Below, piece after piece: positions 48,406-56,109 of a stretch of DNA of 64,000 nucleotides (position 1 is the stretch's first letter; each line of letters starts with the position of its first letter). The position numbers were made by a program, and so were the translations under genes. The notes under the pieces were generated by a model. The model saw only the letters and a list, made by a program, of their open reading frames with translations. It did no database searches and was not told the origin of the DNA. Source of the stretch: Streptosporangium sp. NBC_01756 (GTDB taxonomy: Bacteria; Actinomycetota; Actinomycetes; Streptosporangiales; Streptosporangiaceae); the NCBI RefSeq assembly GCF_035917975.1, contig NZ_CP109130.1:7626001-7690000 (forward strand). Reading direction: 5' to 3'.

Positions 48406-49302
48406 CTACTCGGTGAGCGCACCGTGGCATGCGCTTCGGAGCCGGATAATCCTCTCGCAGGTGTCGAGCAGCACCTGTTCGACCTCGTCCGGCGGCCGTC
48501 CCTCCCGCTCCGCGTTGGCCAGCGCGGCCGCCGTCAGCTGCACGGTCATCGCCTGAGCCGGCAGATCCAGCCGTTCCCACGGGTCGCCGTCGGCCCCGGC
48601 GGCGTGTCCCCCCGCGGCCCGGTAGGCCCCCAGGAAACGGTGCCACACCTCCGGATCCAGCAGTCCGGCCGCGAACCAGGCCGCCGGCCTGGCCAGGTCC
48701 CATGCCGGATCGCCGACGCCCAGATCGTCGACGTCGATGAGGATCCACCCGTCCCCGGTGCGGACCAGCTGGCCCATGTGCCAGTCGCCGTGGGTCGTCG
48801 AGCGCGGTCCGGCGTCGAGCGGGGGCAGGCAGGCCATGGCGCGGCGCACGACGCGCTCGGCGGCGGAGTCGCCGGTCAACCTGGCGACCGTGGTCCCCAC
48901 CCGGGCAGGCCCGCCGGCGGCCGGCAGCGGGGGCAGCGCCCCGGCCGGTACGGCGTGCAGCCTGGCCAGCAGCCGCGCGGACTCCTCCCAGGGGGCCGCG
49001 TCCGGGGCATCGTGGTCCACCGGAACCCCGGCCGGCCACACGGTGACCAGCCGATCACGGACGACCATGACCTCCTCGGTCACCGGTCCGAGCATGATGC
49101 CGCGCAGCGCCGGATGGGTGACGGCCCGCATCCGCTCCACCAGCGGCGCCTCCTCGGCCCCCGGCGCGTGCGCCTTCACCACGACGGAGCCGGCCCGCAC
49201 GATGATCACGTCCGGTCTAGTGGGCAGCACCTCGGCGGGCGCGCCGCCGTACCGGACGCCGATCCGGCGCAGTCCGTCGATCAGGTCCCCGCTGTCGTCC
49301 AT
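48406..49302 (-). CDS. Aminoglycoside phosphotransferase family protein
   Basis: 298 residues from the ATG at 49302. APH/choline kinase fold: VIIVRAGSVVVKAH (ATP Lys), THGDWHMGQLV (catalytic HGDxHxxN-like loop), and ILIDVDDLGVGDPAWDLARP (Mg-binding DxD). The Asn of the usual HGDLHPGN loop is Gln here. Such stand-alone kinases phosphorylate hydroxyls of small molecules; nothing ties it to antibiotic resistance specifically. It is divergent from an LLM oxidoreductase with 16-base tandem repeats between them. Confidence 0.88.
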   Translation of the reverse strand: MDDSGDLIDGLRRIGVRYGGAPAEVLPTRPDVIIVRAGSVVVKAHAPGAEEAPLVERMRAVTHPALRGIMLGPVTEEVMVVRDRLVTVWPAGVPVDHDAPDAAPWEESARLLARLHAVPAGALPPLPAAGGPARVGTTVARLTGDSAAERVVRRAMACLPPLDAGPRSTTHGDWHMGQLVRTGDGWILIDVDDLGVGDPAWDLARPAAWFAAGLLDPEVWHRFLGAYRAAGGHAAGADGDPWERLDLPAQAMTVQLTAAALANAEREGRPPDEVEQVLLDTCERIIRLRSACHGALTE

Positions 49303-49316
49303 CGGGCAAGTGAACC

Positions 49317-49364
49317 ACTGATCCGCGCCTCCACTGATCCGCGCCTCCACTGATCCGCGCCTCC
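49317..49364. repeat. Three tandem 16-base repeats
   Basis: ACTGATCCGCGCCTCC occurs three times head to tail at 49317-49332, 49333-49348 and 49349-49364, in the gap between the divergent APH and LLM genes. The copies are identical. Slippage product or possible binding sites. Confidence 0.85.
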
Positions 49365-49391
49365 GCCGCGGGCGCGCATAGGGTGCATGGC

Positions 49392-50291
49392 ATGAGGATC
49401 GGATTCGCGGTGCCGGTGGCGGGATCCTGGGCGACGCCCGCCAACATGGTGCGGGTCGCGCAGCGGGCGGAGGCACTCGGCTATCACGAGGTGTGGACCT
49501 TCCAGCGCCTGCTGTACCCGCGTGGGCATTCGATGGGGGCGCCCTACCGCAGCGTGCACGACCCGATGGTCACGCTGGCCTACCTGGCGGGGGTGACCAG
49601 CCGGGTCCGGCTCGGCGTGGCCGTGCTCAACATGCCCTTCTTCTCGCCGCCGCTGCTGGCCAAACAGCTGTCCAGCCTGCAGGCGGTGTCCGGCGGCCGG
49701 CTGGACGCGGGGCTCGGGCTGGGCTGGCTCCCGGAGGAGTTCGCGGCGTCGGGGGTGTCCTTCGAGCGGCGCGGGCGGCGCGGAGAGGAGTTCCTCCACG
49801 TGCTGCGCCGGCTCTGGTCGGAGGAGGTCGTCGAGCACAAGGGGGAGTTCTACGAACTGCCGCCGGTGCACCAGGACCCCAAGCCGGTCCCGCCGCCGCC
49901 GATCCTGCTGGGCGGGAGCGCGGAGGTGGCGCTGCGCCGGGCGGGACGGCTGGCGGACGGCTGGATCAGTTCGAGCCGCGAGGACCTCGACCGCATCGGC
50001 GAGAAGATCTCCGTCGTGAAGGAGGCGGCCCGTGCCGCCGGGCGGGATCCGGAGGCGCTGCGTTTCGTCATCCGGGGCGTCACCCGGGTCCGCCCGTCCG
50101 GGGCCGCCGGGCGCGCCCCGATGACCGGCTCGTTCGAGGAGATCCGGCAGGACGTCGCCATGCTGGAGGCCGGCGGCGTCACCGACGTCTTCCACGACCT
50201 CAACTTCGATCCGGAGGTCGGTTCGCCCGACGCCGATCCCGAGGAGTCGATGCGCCGGGCCGAGGCGGCGCTGGAGGCCCTCGTGCCCTGA
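49392..50291 (+). CDS. LLM class F420-dependent oxidoreductase
   Basis: 299 residues from the ATG at 49392. Luciferase-like barrel: RIGFAVPVAGSWATPANMVR, RAEALGYHEVWTFQRLLYPR, SRVRLGVAVLNMPFFSPPLL, LDAGLGLGWLPEEFAASGVS and PPPILLGGSAEVALRRAGRL. The GLGWLPEEFAA segment is characteristic of the F420-dependent TIGR03619-like group. It stands alone upstream of an HAD hydrolase gene. Confidence 0.9.
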   Translation: MRIGFAVPVAGSWATPANMVRVAQRAEALGYHEVWTFQRLLYPRGHSMGAPYRSVHDPMVTLAYLAGVTSRVRLGVAVLNMPFFSPPLLAKQLSSLQAVSGGRLDAGLGLGWLPEEFAASGVSFERRGRRGEEFLHVLRRLWSEEVVEHKGEFYELPPVHQDPKPVPPPPILLGGSAEVALRRAGRLADGWISSSREDLDRIGEKISVVKEAARAAGRDPEALRFVIRGVTRVRPSGAAGRAPMTGSFEEIRQDVAMLEAGGVTDVFHDLNFDPEVGSPDADPEESMRRAEAALEALVP

Positions 50292-50398
50292 ACGGGCAGC
50301 CGGCCGGGAGGTCGCGGGCGGGGGCCTGATGGCGTGGTGCCCGCCTTGGACCTGTCATCCTTGTTTCGATACGTGTCGGCCTGGAACGCGGGGGAACG

Positions 50399-51190
50399 GT
50401 GGACGAGCGCAAGCCGATCGAGTGCTGGTTGTCGGACATGGACGGGGTCCTCGTCCATGAGGGGCAGCCGGTGCCCGGGGCCGACGAGTTCATCCGCCGC
50501 CTGCGCGAGTCCGGCAAGCGGTTCCTGGTGCTCACCAACAACTCCATCTACACCCAGCGCGACCTCGCCGTACGGCTGCGCACGGCGGGTCTGGACATCC
50601 CCCCGGAGTCGATCTGGACCTCGGCGCTCGCCACCGCGAGGTTCCTGGACTCCCAGCGTCCCGGTGGCTCCGCCTACGTGATCGGCGAGGCCGGACTGAC
50701 CACCGCGCTGCACGAGGTCGGCTACATCCTCACCGACATCGAGCCCGACTACGTGGTGCTCGGGGAGACCCGCACCTACAGCTTCACCCAGATCACCCGC
50801 GCCATCCGGCTGATCGAGGGCGGCGCCCGGTTCATCGCCACCAACCCCGATCCGGTCGGCCCGTCCAACGAGGGGTCGCTGCCCGCCTGCGGCGCGGTCG
50901 CGGCGATGATCACCAAGGCGACCGGTGTGGAGCCGTACTTCGTGGGCAAGCCCAACCCGATGATGATGCGCAGCGCGCTGCGGGCCATCGACGGCCACAG
51001 CGAGAGCACCGCCATGATCGGTGACCGGATGGACACCGACATCGTCTCCGGGATGGAGGCGGGGCTGCACACCATCCTGGTGCTCACCGGCGTCATGAGC
51101 AGAGGGCAGGTGGACCGCTATCCGTTCCGTCCGTCCCAGGTGGTCGACTCGGTCGCCGACCTGATCGGGATGATCGACTCCGATACCTGA
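50399..51190 (+). CDS. HAD-IIA family hydrolase (NagD-like)
   Basis: 263 residues from a GTG. Motif I WLSDMDGVLVHEGQ (catalytic DMDG), motif II VLTNNSIYTQ, cap domain in the IIA position (DYVVLGETRTYSFTQITRAI), Lys in YFVGKPNPMMM, and motif III/IV MIGDRMDTDI. NagD-type enzymes dephosphorylate nucleotides or sugar phosphates. Single gene. Confidence 0.92.
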   Translation: MDERKPIECWLSDMDGVLVHEGQPVPGADEFIRRLRESGKRFLVLTNNSIYTQRDLAVRLRTAGLDIPPESIWTSALATARFLDSQRPGGSAYVIGEAGLTTALHEVGYILTDIEPDYVVLGETRTYSFTQITRAIRLIEGGARFIATNPDPVGPSNEGSLPACGAVAAMITKATGVEPYFVGKPNPMMMRSALRAIDGHSESTAMIGDRMDTDIVSGMEAGLHTILVLTGVMSRGQVDRYPFRPSQVVDSVADLIGMIDSDT

Positions 51191-51225
51191 CCGGAGCTGT
51201 CAGGTATGGGTGCGACGCTTCACAC

Positions 51226-51864
51226 ATGACGGATGTTTATCTGGAGGTCGGTCCGAAGAAGGTCTTCGCCTGTTCCGTGGAGTGGCCGGGGTGGTGCCGC
51301 ATCGGGAAGTCGGAGGAGCTCGCACTGGACGCGTTGGCGGACTACGCGCCGCGCTACCGGGTGATCGCCGAGCGGGCCGGGCTGGTGTTCGAGCCTGGTG
51401 ATCCGGTGATCGTGGAGCGGGCCCGGGGAGGGACGACCACCGACTTCGGGGCGATCGAGGCGATCCCCCGGCTGGACGGCAAGCCCGTGGACGCGGCTGA
51501 GGCGGGGCGCACCGTGGCGCTGGTCAGGGCGGGGTGGGAGCTCTTCGACGAGGCCGTGGCCGGTTCGCCGGACGAGCTGAGGAAGGGCCCGCGCGGGGGC
51601 GGCCGAGACCGGGACAAGATGGCCGCCCACGTCGCCGAGGCCGAGCGCGCCTACGCCCGCAAGGTCGGGGTGCGGCACAGGCCCTTCCGTGATCCCTCCG
51701 GCCTGGCGGCGATGCGTGCCGACCTCGCCGGAGCGCTGGCCACCCCCTCGGACGGGATGCCTGTGGTCTCCGGTGGCTGGCCCGCCCGCTACGCCGCCCG
51801 CCGGATCGCCTGGCATGTCGTCGACCACCTGTGGGAGATGGAGGACCGCCGCCCTGCCCCCTGA
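51226..51864 (+). CDS. Conserved actinobacterial protein of unknown function
   Basis: 212 residues. The N-terminus (VYLEVGPKKVFACSVEWPGW, then ELALDALADYAPRYRVIAER) resembles a HicB-like antitoxin/substrate-binding hairpin. The C-terminus (RYAARRIAWHVVDHLWEMED) resembles the last helix of DinB-like four-helix proteins, with a His that could bind metal. No signal peptide. I cannot assign a function. Confidence 0.7.
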   Translation: MTDVYLEVGPKKVFACSVEWPGWCRIGKSEELALDALADYAPRYRVIAERAGLVFEPGDPVIVERARGGTTTDFGAIEAIPRLDGKPVDAAEAGRTVALVRAGWELFDEAVAGSPDELRKGPRGGGRDRDKMAAHVAEAERAYARKVGVRHRPFRDPSGLAAMRADLAGALATPSDGMPVVSGGWPARYAARRIAWHVVDHLWEMEDRRPAP

Positions 51865-51970
51865 GGGCGGCGGCCTGCACAGCGAGCCGGTCGCGGCAAG
51901 CCTCGCGAAATATCGTTATAGATCGCGCTTTACTCTTCCGTGGCGCCGGAGTCACGTCTACCGTCGGGGC

Positions 51971-52660
51971 ATGGCCGGAGGCCGACGAGAGGCGGTCGCG
52001 AGTATGGGGCGATGGAGAGCGGCCTGCCTGGTGCTCGCCCTGACATCCCTGATCACCGCCGGCGCGGGCGGCGGGATCGCCGCGGCGTCCGAGCGGCAGG
52101 TGGACGACATGGACAAGGACATCTCCGCGGCCGTCTATGTGGTCAACCGTTACTGGTCGAGCCACTGGTCCCGGTTCTTCACCGGGAGATACTCCAGCCC
52201 CGGCGTTTTCGGCGGTTACCAGAGAGGGGTGCGGAAACCGCCGCTCTGCGGTCCGGACCGGCTCACCTACGACAACGCGTGGTACTGCTGGAACGACGAC
52301 TACCTCGCATGGGACGTCGACCTCATGAGAGAGGGCTACCGCTCCGGGGACGCCTGGGTGTATCTGGTCATCGCCCACGAGTGGGGGCACGCCGTACAGC
52401 GGCGGCTCAACCGTTCACTGGTCATGCGTACCTACGAACTCCAGGCGGACTGCCTGGCGGGAGCGGCCCTGTACGGCGCCGCCGCCGACGGGATCCTGCG
52501 GTTCGAGAAAGGCGACGTGGCCGAGATCGAGGCGGCACACCGGCGGATGGGGGACACGACGCCGTGGACCGATGTCAGCGACCATGGAACCGCCGCCCAG
52601 CGGATGTCCTCTTTCAAGCGGGGCGCGAAGTACGGCGTGCGGGGCTGCCTGCCGGACTGA
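51971..52660 (+). CDS. Secreted neutral zinc metallopeptidase-like protein
   Basis: 229 residues (a second ATG at 52004 also fits). Signal peptide: RAACLVLALTSLITAGAGGG with an AxA-type cleavage near IAAAS. Active site: VIAHEWGHAVQRRL (HExxH) and the third ligand in ELQADCLAGAALY (ExxxD, as in the YpfJ zinc metallopeptidase family). Cys residues in GPDRLTYDNAWYCWNDDY and the tail suggest extracellular disulfides. A putative cell-envelope protease; monocistronic. Confidence 0.88.
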   Translation: MAGGRREAVASMGRWRAACLVLALTSLITAGAGGGIAAASERQVDDMDKDISAAVYVVNRYWSSHWSRFFTGRYSSPGVFGGYQRGVRKPPLCGPDRLTYDNAWYCWNDDYLAWDVDLMREGYRSGDAWVYLVIAHEWGHAVQRRLNRSLVMRTYELQADCLAGAALYGAAADGILRFEKGDVAEIEAAHRRMGDTTPWTDVSDHGTAAQRMSSFKRGAKYGVRGCLPD

Positions 52661-52677
52661 CGGCTCGGGCGGAAGCC

Positions 52678-53100
52678 TCAGTGCTCGCCCCGGCGCAGCC
52701 GCTTGAGGTCGGAGCGCTGCTTCTTGGCGGTGATGCGCCGCTCGACGGCGCCCCTGCTGGGCTTGGTCGGCCGGCGTTTCTTGGGCGGCGGCGCGATGGC
52801 CTCACGCAGGATCTGAGCCAGGCGCATCTCGGCGGCCTCGCGGTTGCGCAACTGGGAACGGAACTCCGAAGCGGCGATCGTGATGACACCGTTCACCAGC
52901 CGGGGGGCGAGGCGTTCCAGGGCACGGGCCCTGAAGAACGGGTCCAGTGAGTCGGTGGCGGCCAGGTCGAAGCTGAGCTCGACCCGGCTGTCGGTGGTGT
53001 TCACCCCCTGCCCGCCGGGGCCCGAGGAACGGGAGAACCGCCAGTGGAGCTCGGCCTCGGGGACCGAGACCGAGCCGCTGATCTGAAGCGGACCGGGCAT
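52678..53100 (-). CDS. arfB: Alternative ribosome-rescue factor / peptidyl-tRNA hydrolase ArfB
   Basis: 140 residues from the ATG at 53100. RF-1-like GGQ domain: HWRFSRSSGPGGQGVNTTDS (GGQ 29-31), followed by RVELSFDLAATDSL. The C-terminal tail is strongly basic (KKRRPTKPSRGAVERRITAK), which in ArfB enters the empty mRNA channel of stalled ribosomes. Its length matches the family. Confidence 0.95.
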   Translation of the reverse strand: MPGPLQISGSVSVPEAELHWRFSRSSGPGGQGVNTTDSRVELSFDLAATDSLDPFFRARALERLAPRLVNGVITIAASEFRSQLRNREAAEMRLAQILREAIAPPPKKRRPTKPSRGAVERRITAKKQRSDLKRLRRGEH

Positions 53101-53113
53101 GGCGGGTGACTCC

Positions 53114-53151
53114 TTTTCACGGGGCGGGCGTTTTTTCACGGGGCGGGCGTT
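53114..53151. repeat. Two exact 19-base tandem repeats
   Basis: TTTTCACGGGGCGGGCGTT at 53114-53132 and again at 53133-53151, in the leader of arfB. Confidence 0.85.
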
Positions 53152-53226
53152 CAGCATAACTGGCCGACAAACCCAGGTATCAAGTCATTTATCCCCCATT
53201 AAAGCCATGCTGGCGAGGGCAGGCTT

Positions 53227-54132
53227 GTGGCGCTCGGCTCCTTCCGGCACAGTGACTCGGGGCGGATCATGGAGATCCACCGGTGGGAGGCGGGGCGCGT
53301 GGGCGACATCGTCGGTGTGCACGGGATAGGCAAGTACCACTACTACCGCGAGGCGGGAAACTCGGTCGGCGGCGCCGCCGCCGCGGTGCGCGACAAGTGG
53401 GACCGTTATCTGCACAAGGGCCTGACCGGCGGCGGGCCGTACGCCAAAGAGCGCTACATCGCCGAGATCGGCTACTACGCGCACCTGCTGGGTGAGCACA
53501 AGGACGACTCCCCCCGTGCCGTGCAGAGCATGGACGCCGGAGCCCAGGAGGTCTTCGTCGCCTGGGCCAAGCAGCTCGACGCGGTGGGGGAGGGGCTGAC
53601 CGGCGCGCTGCACCGGATGACCGGCTGGCTGCTGGACCGTCTGCAGGGCGACGCCGCCGAGTTCGCCCGGTTCTTCTGCCCCGAGGTCGCCGCCTACATG
53701 ACCGCCGGCGGTGAGGCGCGGTCGGCGTCGCGTGCGGCGGTGGCCGAGGTGATCAGACGCAACCGGCCGAAGGTGGTGATCGCGCACTCGCTCGGCAGCG
53801 TGGTGGCCTACGAGACGCTCTGGGAGAACCCCGACCTGGAGGTGGAGCTGCTGATCACCCTCGGCAGCCCGCTCGGCATGCGCAACGTGATCTTCGAGCG
53901 TCTGCTGCCCGCCCCGGTCAACGGCTGGGGCGCGCGACCACGGCAGGTCGGGCGCTGGGTCAACATCGCCGACAAGGACGACATCGCGGCCATCCCCCCG
54001 GGGCTGCGGGCCTGCTTCACCGGGGTCGACCAGGAGGCCCTGGTCGACCTGGACTGGCTGGACTTCCACACCGTGGAGAAGTATCTGGGCTGCGGTGCGC
54101 TCAACGACCACCTGAAGCCCTACCTGCGCTGA
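53227..54132 (+). CDS. Alpha/beta-hydrolase-like protein, unknown substrate
   Basis: 301 residues from a GTG (an ATG at 53269 is possible). GDIVGVHGIGKYHYY is an oxyanion-type strand-turn; VVIAHSLGSVVAYETLWENP is a nucleophile elbow with AHSLG in place of GxSxG; VNIADKDDIAAIPPGL and DWLDFHTVEKYLG carry plausible acid and His. The middle is helical (AWAKQLDAVGEGLTGALHRM). It may be a lipase/peptidase-like protein. An 81-base piece of a close relative is found at 55946-56026. It lies upstream of the second YbaB/ESX locus in the same orientation. Confidence 0.7.
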   Translation: MALGSFRHSDSGRIMEIHRWEAGRVGDIVGVHGIGKYHYYREAGNSVGGAAAAVRDKWDRYLHKGLTGGGPYAKERYIAEIGYYAHLLGEHKDDSPRAVQSMDAGAQEVFVAWAKQLDAVGEGLTGALHRMTGWLLDRLQGDAAEFARFFCPEVAAYMTAGGEARSASRAAVAEVIRRNRPKVVIAHSLGSVVAYETLWENPDLEVELLITLGSPLGMRNVIFERLLPAPVNGWGARPRQVGRWVNIADKDDIAAIPPGLRACFTGVDQEALVDLDWLDFHTVEKYLGCGALNDHLKPYLR

Positions 54133-54156
54133 GCGCGGAATCCCCGGATGTCGCGC

Positions 54157-54185
54157 TTGATACATTAAAGATCGCCACATACGGA
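54157..54185 (+). promoter_or_regulatory. Promoter of the second YbaB/ESX-like locus
   Basis: TTGATA (54157-54162) and TACGGA (54180-54185) with a 17-base spacer, ending 16 bases before the GTG at 54202. Confidence 0.5.
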
Positions 54186-54201
54186 TGCGAATGGACGGTT
54201 C

Positions 54202-54561
54202 GTGGGACATCCAGGATGGAGCGACGATATCGACGCCGAGCTGGCGCGCGTCGCCCGGGAGCTTGACAGCGCACGGGATCGGTTGTCGGAGGTCGAGGCA
54301 CGCGCCGAAGCGGCCAAAGGGCTGGTGGTCGTGCGCGTGGGCCCGGACCACCGGGTGCGCGAACTGAAACTCGATTCGAGGGTGATGCGGCTCGGCTCTC
54401 ATGAGCTGGCCGAGGCCATCACCCAAGCGGTGAACAGCGCGGTCGACGAGGTCGCCGCTCGGACGCAGGAGATCGTGGCGCCCCTCATGGACGGCCCCTC
54501 CGACATCCAGGACTCCACCCGGGAGCTGCTCAAAGAGCTGGACCAGCGCTTCGGCCTGTGA
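54202..54561 (+). CDS. YbaB/EbfC-like protein (second copy)
   Basis: 119 residues from a GTG. DDIDAELARVARELDSARDR coiled helix, AEAAKGLVVVRVGPDHRVRE hairpin, LAEAITQAVNSAVDEVAART helix. Clearly homologous to the product of 46852-46529 over the whole length, with an extra C-terminal IQDSTRELLKELDQRF. It starts the 54-56 kb ESX-like locus. Confidence 0.82.
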   Translation: MGHPGWSDDIDAELARVARELDSARDRLSEVEARAEAAKGLVVVRVGPDHRVRELKLDSRVMRLGSHELAEAITQAVNSAVDEVAARTQEIVAPLMDGPSDIQDSTRELLKELDQRFGL

Positions 54562-54622
54562 ACGCACCGGATGACAGGCCCCGCGAGCACGCCACCCATG
54601 GCCCAGTAGAGATCTATCGAAG

Positions 54623-54943
54623 GTGTCGCACAATCACATGTACATGGATTACAGCGGAGCGGACTCCGCCTCCAGATCATTGGACGATACATCCTCGAAC
54701 ATGGCGGAGAAGATCGAGCGCCTGCAGGCCGAACTCGCTGGCGCCGGTCCTGTCGGCGGTGAGGATTCAGAGCTGGTCGGGTTGTTTCGGGAATTCACCG
54801 GACTACTGGTGAAAACCGCGGGCCACACCATGACGACGTACGATTCGGCGGCCTCGGGAATGGCGGCTTCCGTGAGAAACACGCGTGAGGCCGACGACGC
54901 GACCATCTCCATGCTTCCGGGAGATGGCACCTCATGGGCATAA
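54623..54943 (+). CDS. ESX/WXG100-like small helical protein
   Basis: 106 residues from a GTG at 54623 (an ATG at 54638 is possible; no good ribosome site for either). Helical hairpin: MAEKIERLQAELAGAGPVGG, LFREFTGLLVKTAGHTMTTY, then GMAASVRNTREADDATISML. No WxG is present, but size, position after YbaB and before a large protein, and the helix-turn-helix form match actinobacterial type VII substrates. It overlaps the next gene by 10 bases. Confidence 0.7.
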   Translation: MSHNHMYMDYSGADSASRSLDDTSSNMAEKIERLQAELAGAGPVGGEDSELVGLFREFTGLLVKTAGHTMTTYDSAASGMAASVRNTREADDATISMLPGDGTSWA

Positions 54944-55809
54944 CGATCCCCCCCGAACTCGCGCACGTCGCTTCGCTGGTCGGTGCGTCGGCCGAGCTGT
55001 TCGCCTGGGACGAGGACAATCTGCACGCGGTCGCCGACCATGTGGCCGCATTCGCCGGTGGGACCGTCCCCAGTCTGGCGGATGCCGAGTCCGCCGCCCA
55101 GCGGTTCATGGACTCCACAGCGGGAGCCGCCGCCGACGCCTTCGGCGGTCACTGGACCGGTGCCGCGAGTGGCGGGGACGCCGGCGACTTCACCCGTACC
55201 GCGCTGACCGGGGCGACTGTCATGGCCGTGGCCGCCGGCGCCATCAAGATCATCAAAGTGGGAGTGATCGGGCGACTGGCCTGGTGCGCCCGGAATCTCG
55301 CCGCCGCGGCTCTTCCGGGGGCCGGCGCGCTGAGAGCCGCGCAGGCGGTCGGCATGGCACGGACATCGATCAGAGCGCTCGTCGACCGGCTCTTGAAGCA
55401 TTTACGGGAGCGTGTCGCCCCCGCCATCCAGCGCGCCAACGACAATTTCCGCGACATCTTGCAAGGGCCTCGCCCCGCCTTCGCCGGTGTCCCCGCTCCC
55501 AGGCGATCCCCCCTGCGAGCCGGATCCCCCACATCTCCCAAAAACAATCAAGCGTTCATGGCGAAGAAGGATGGAAAAGCCTCCGGCGGCGGATCGGGCT
55601 CGAAGCGCCCTACTTCAGCGGCGGACCGCCAGCGGGCAGACCATCAAGCAGACCTTCTCGCCGAGAGAATGCGACAACAGGAGTCGTTGGCGAACTCGGC
55701 CAAAGAATTTGGATTACCCTATGCCCATGTCCAGAAACTGAAAGATGCGGCGGAAGAATTCCGCCAGAAAGCCATCGCGTTGAGGAAGATAGCCAGGGGC
55801 GAAGACTAG
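54934..55809 (+). CDS. Type VII secretion-associated protein with unknown C-terminal domain
   Basis: 291 residues from the ATG at 54934. Helical N-terminus with FAGGTVPSLADAESAAQRFM and FGGHWTGAASGG (a WxG-like turn), a hydrophobic segment (about 90-110, ALTGATVMAVAAGAIKIIKV), an amphipathic helix (RALVDRLLKHLRERVAPAIQ), a Gly/Ser linker and a highly charged C-terminal 80 residues (LLAERMRQQESLANSAKEFG, KDAAEEFRQKAIALRK). This architecture is that of type VII effectors with a C-terminal cargo, but the cargo is unrecognised. There is no immunity gene candidate directly after it. Confidence 0.6.
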   Translation: MGITIPPELAHVASLVGASAELFAWDEDNLHAVADHVAAFAGGTVPSLADAESAAQRFMDSTAGAAADAFGGHWTGAASGGDAGDFTRTALTGATVMAVAAGAIKIIKVGVIGRLAWCARNLAAAALPGAGALRAAQAVGMARTSIRALVDRLLKHLRERVAPAIQRANDNFRDILQGPRPAFAGVPAPRRSPLRAGSPTSPKNNQAFMAKKDGKASGGGSGSKRPTSAADRQRADHQADLLAERMRQQESLANSAKEFGLPYAHVQKLKDAAEEFRQKAIALRKIARGED

Positions 55810-55945
55810 TGATCCAGCCGCATCAGGTGATCGGACGTCACAGCCGGCCTGAGGGATCCCGGAAGCACGCGTGGCAGCCGGGTTGCCCTCACACCGAGGG
55901 GTGCCGCGTCCCTGCAGATTGCCGGTGTCCGTCTGCGTCCTGCCC

Positions 55946-56026
55946 CTCGGCACGCGCAATGTGATCTTCGAGCGTCCGCCGCCCGCCCCGGGTAACGGCT
56001 GGGGCGCGCGACCACGGCAGGTCGGG
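55946..56026 (+). pseudogene. Fragment of a paralogue of the 53227 hydrolase-like gene
   Basis: Eighty-one bases that align without gaps to 53872-53952 with about six differences, encoding LGTRNVIFERPPPAPGNGWG against LGMRNVIFERLLPAPVNGWG in the intact gene. It has no start or end and sits between the ESX-like gene and the PhoD-like gene. It points to a duplication followed by deletion. Confidence 0.75.
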
Positions 56027-56109
56027 TGCGTCCGCCTGTGCAACCGCTGTTCACCCCGCCTTGACACGCAGGCCACGGCGGGGACAGGTGCGAGGGTTGC
56101 ACTGGCGGT

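Noticed and set aside
48406..49302. Antibiotic resistance gene (aminoglycoside kinase)
   Set aside because: Only the general APH fold is supported; the substrate-loop residues are not those of a known resistance enzyme and no antibiotic cluster adjoins.
49317..49364. CRISPR array
   Set aside because: The 16-base units are directly adjacent with no spacers and there are no cas genes.
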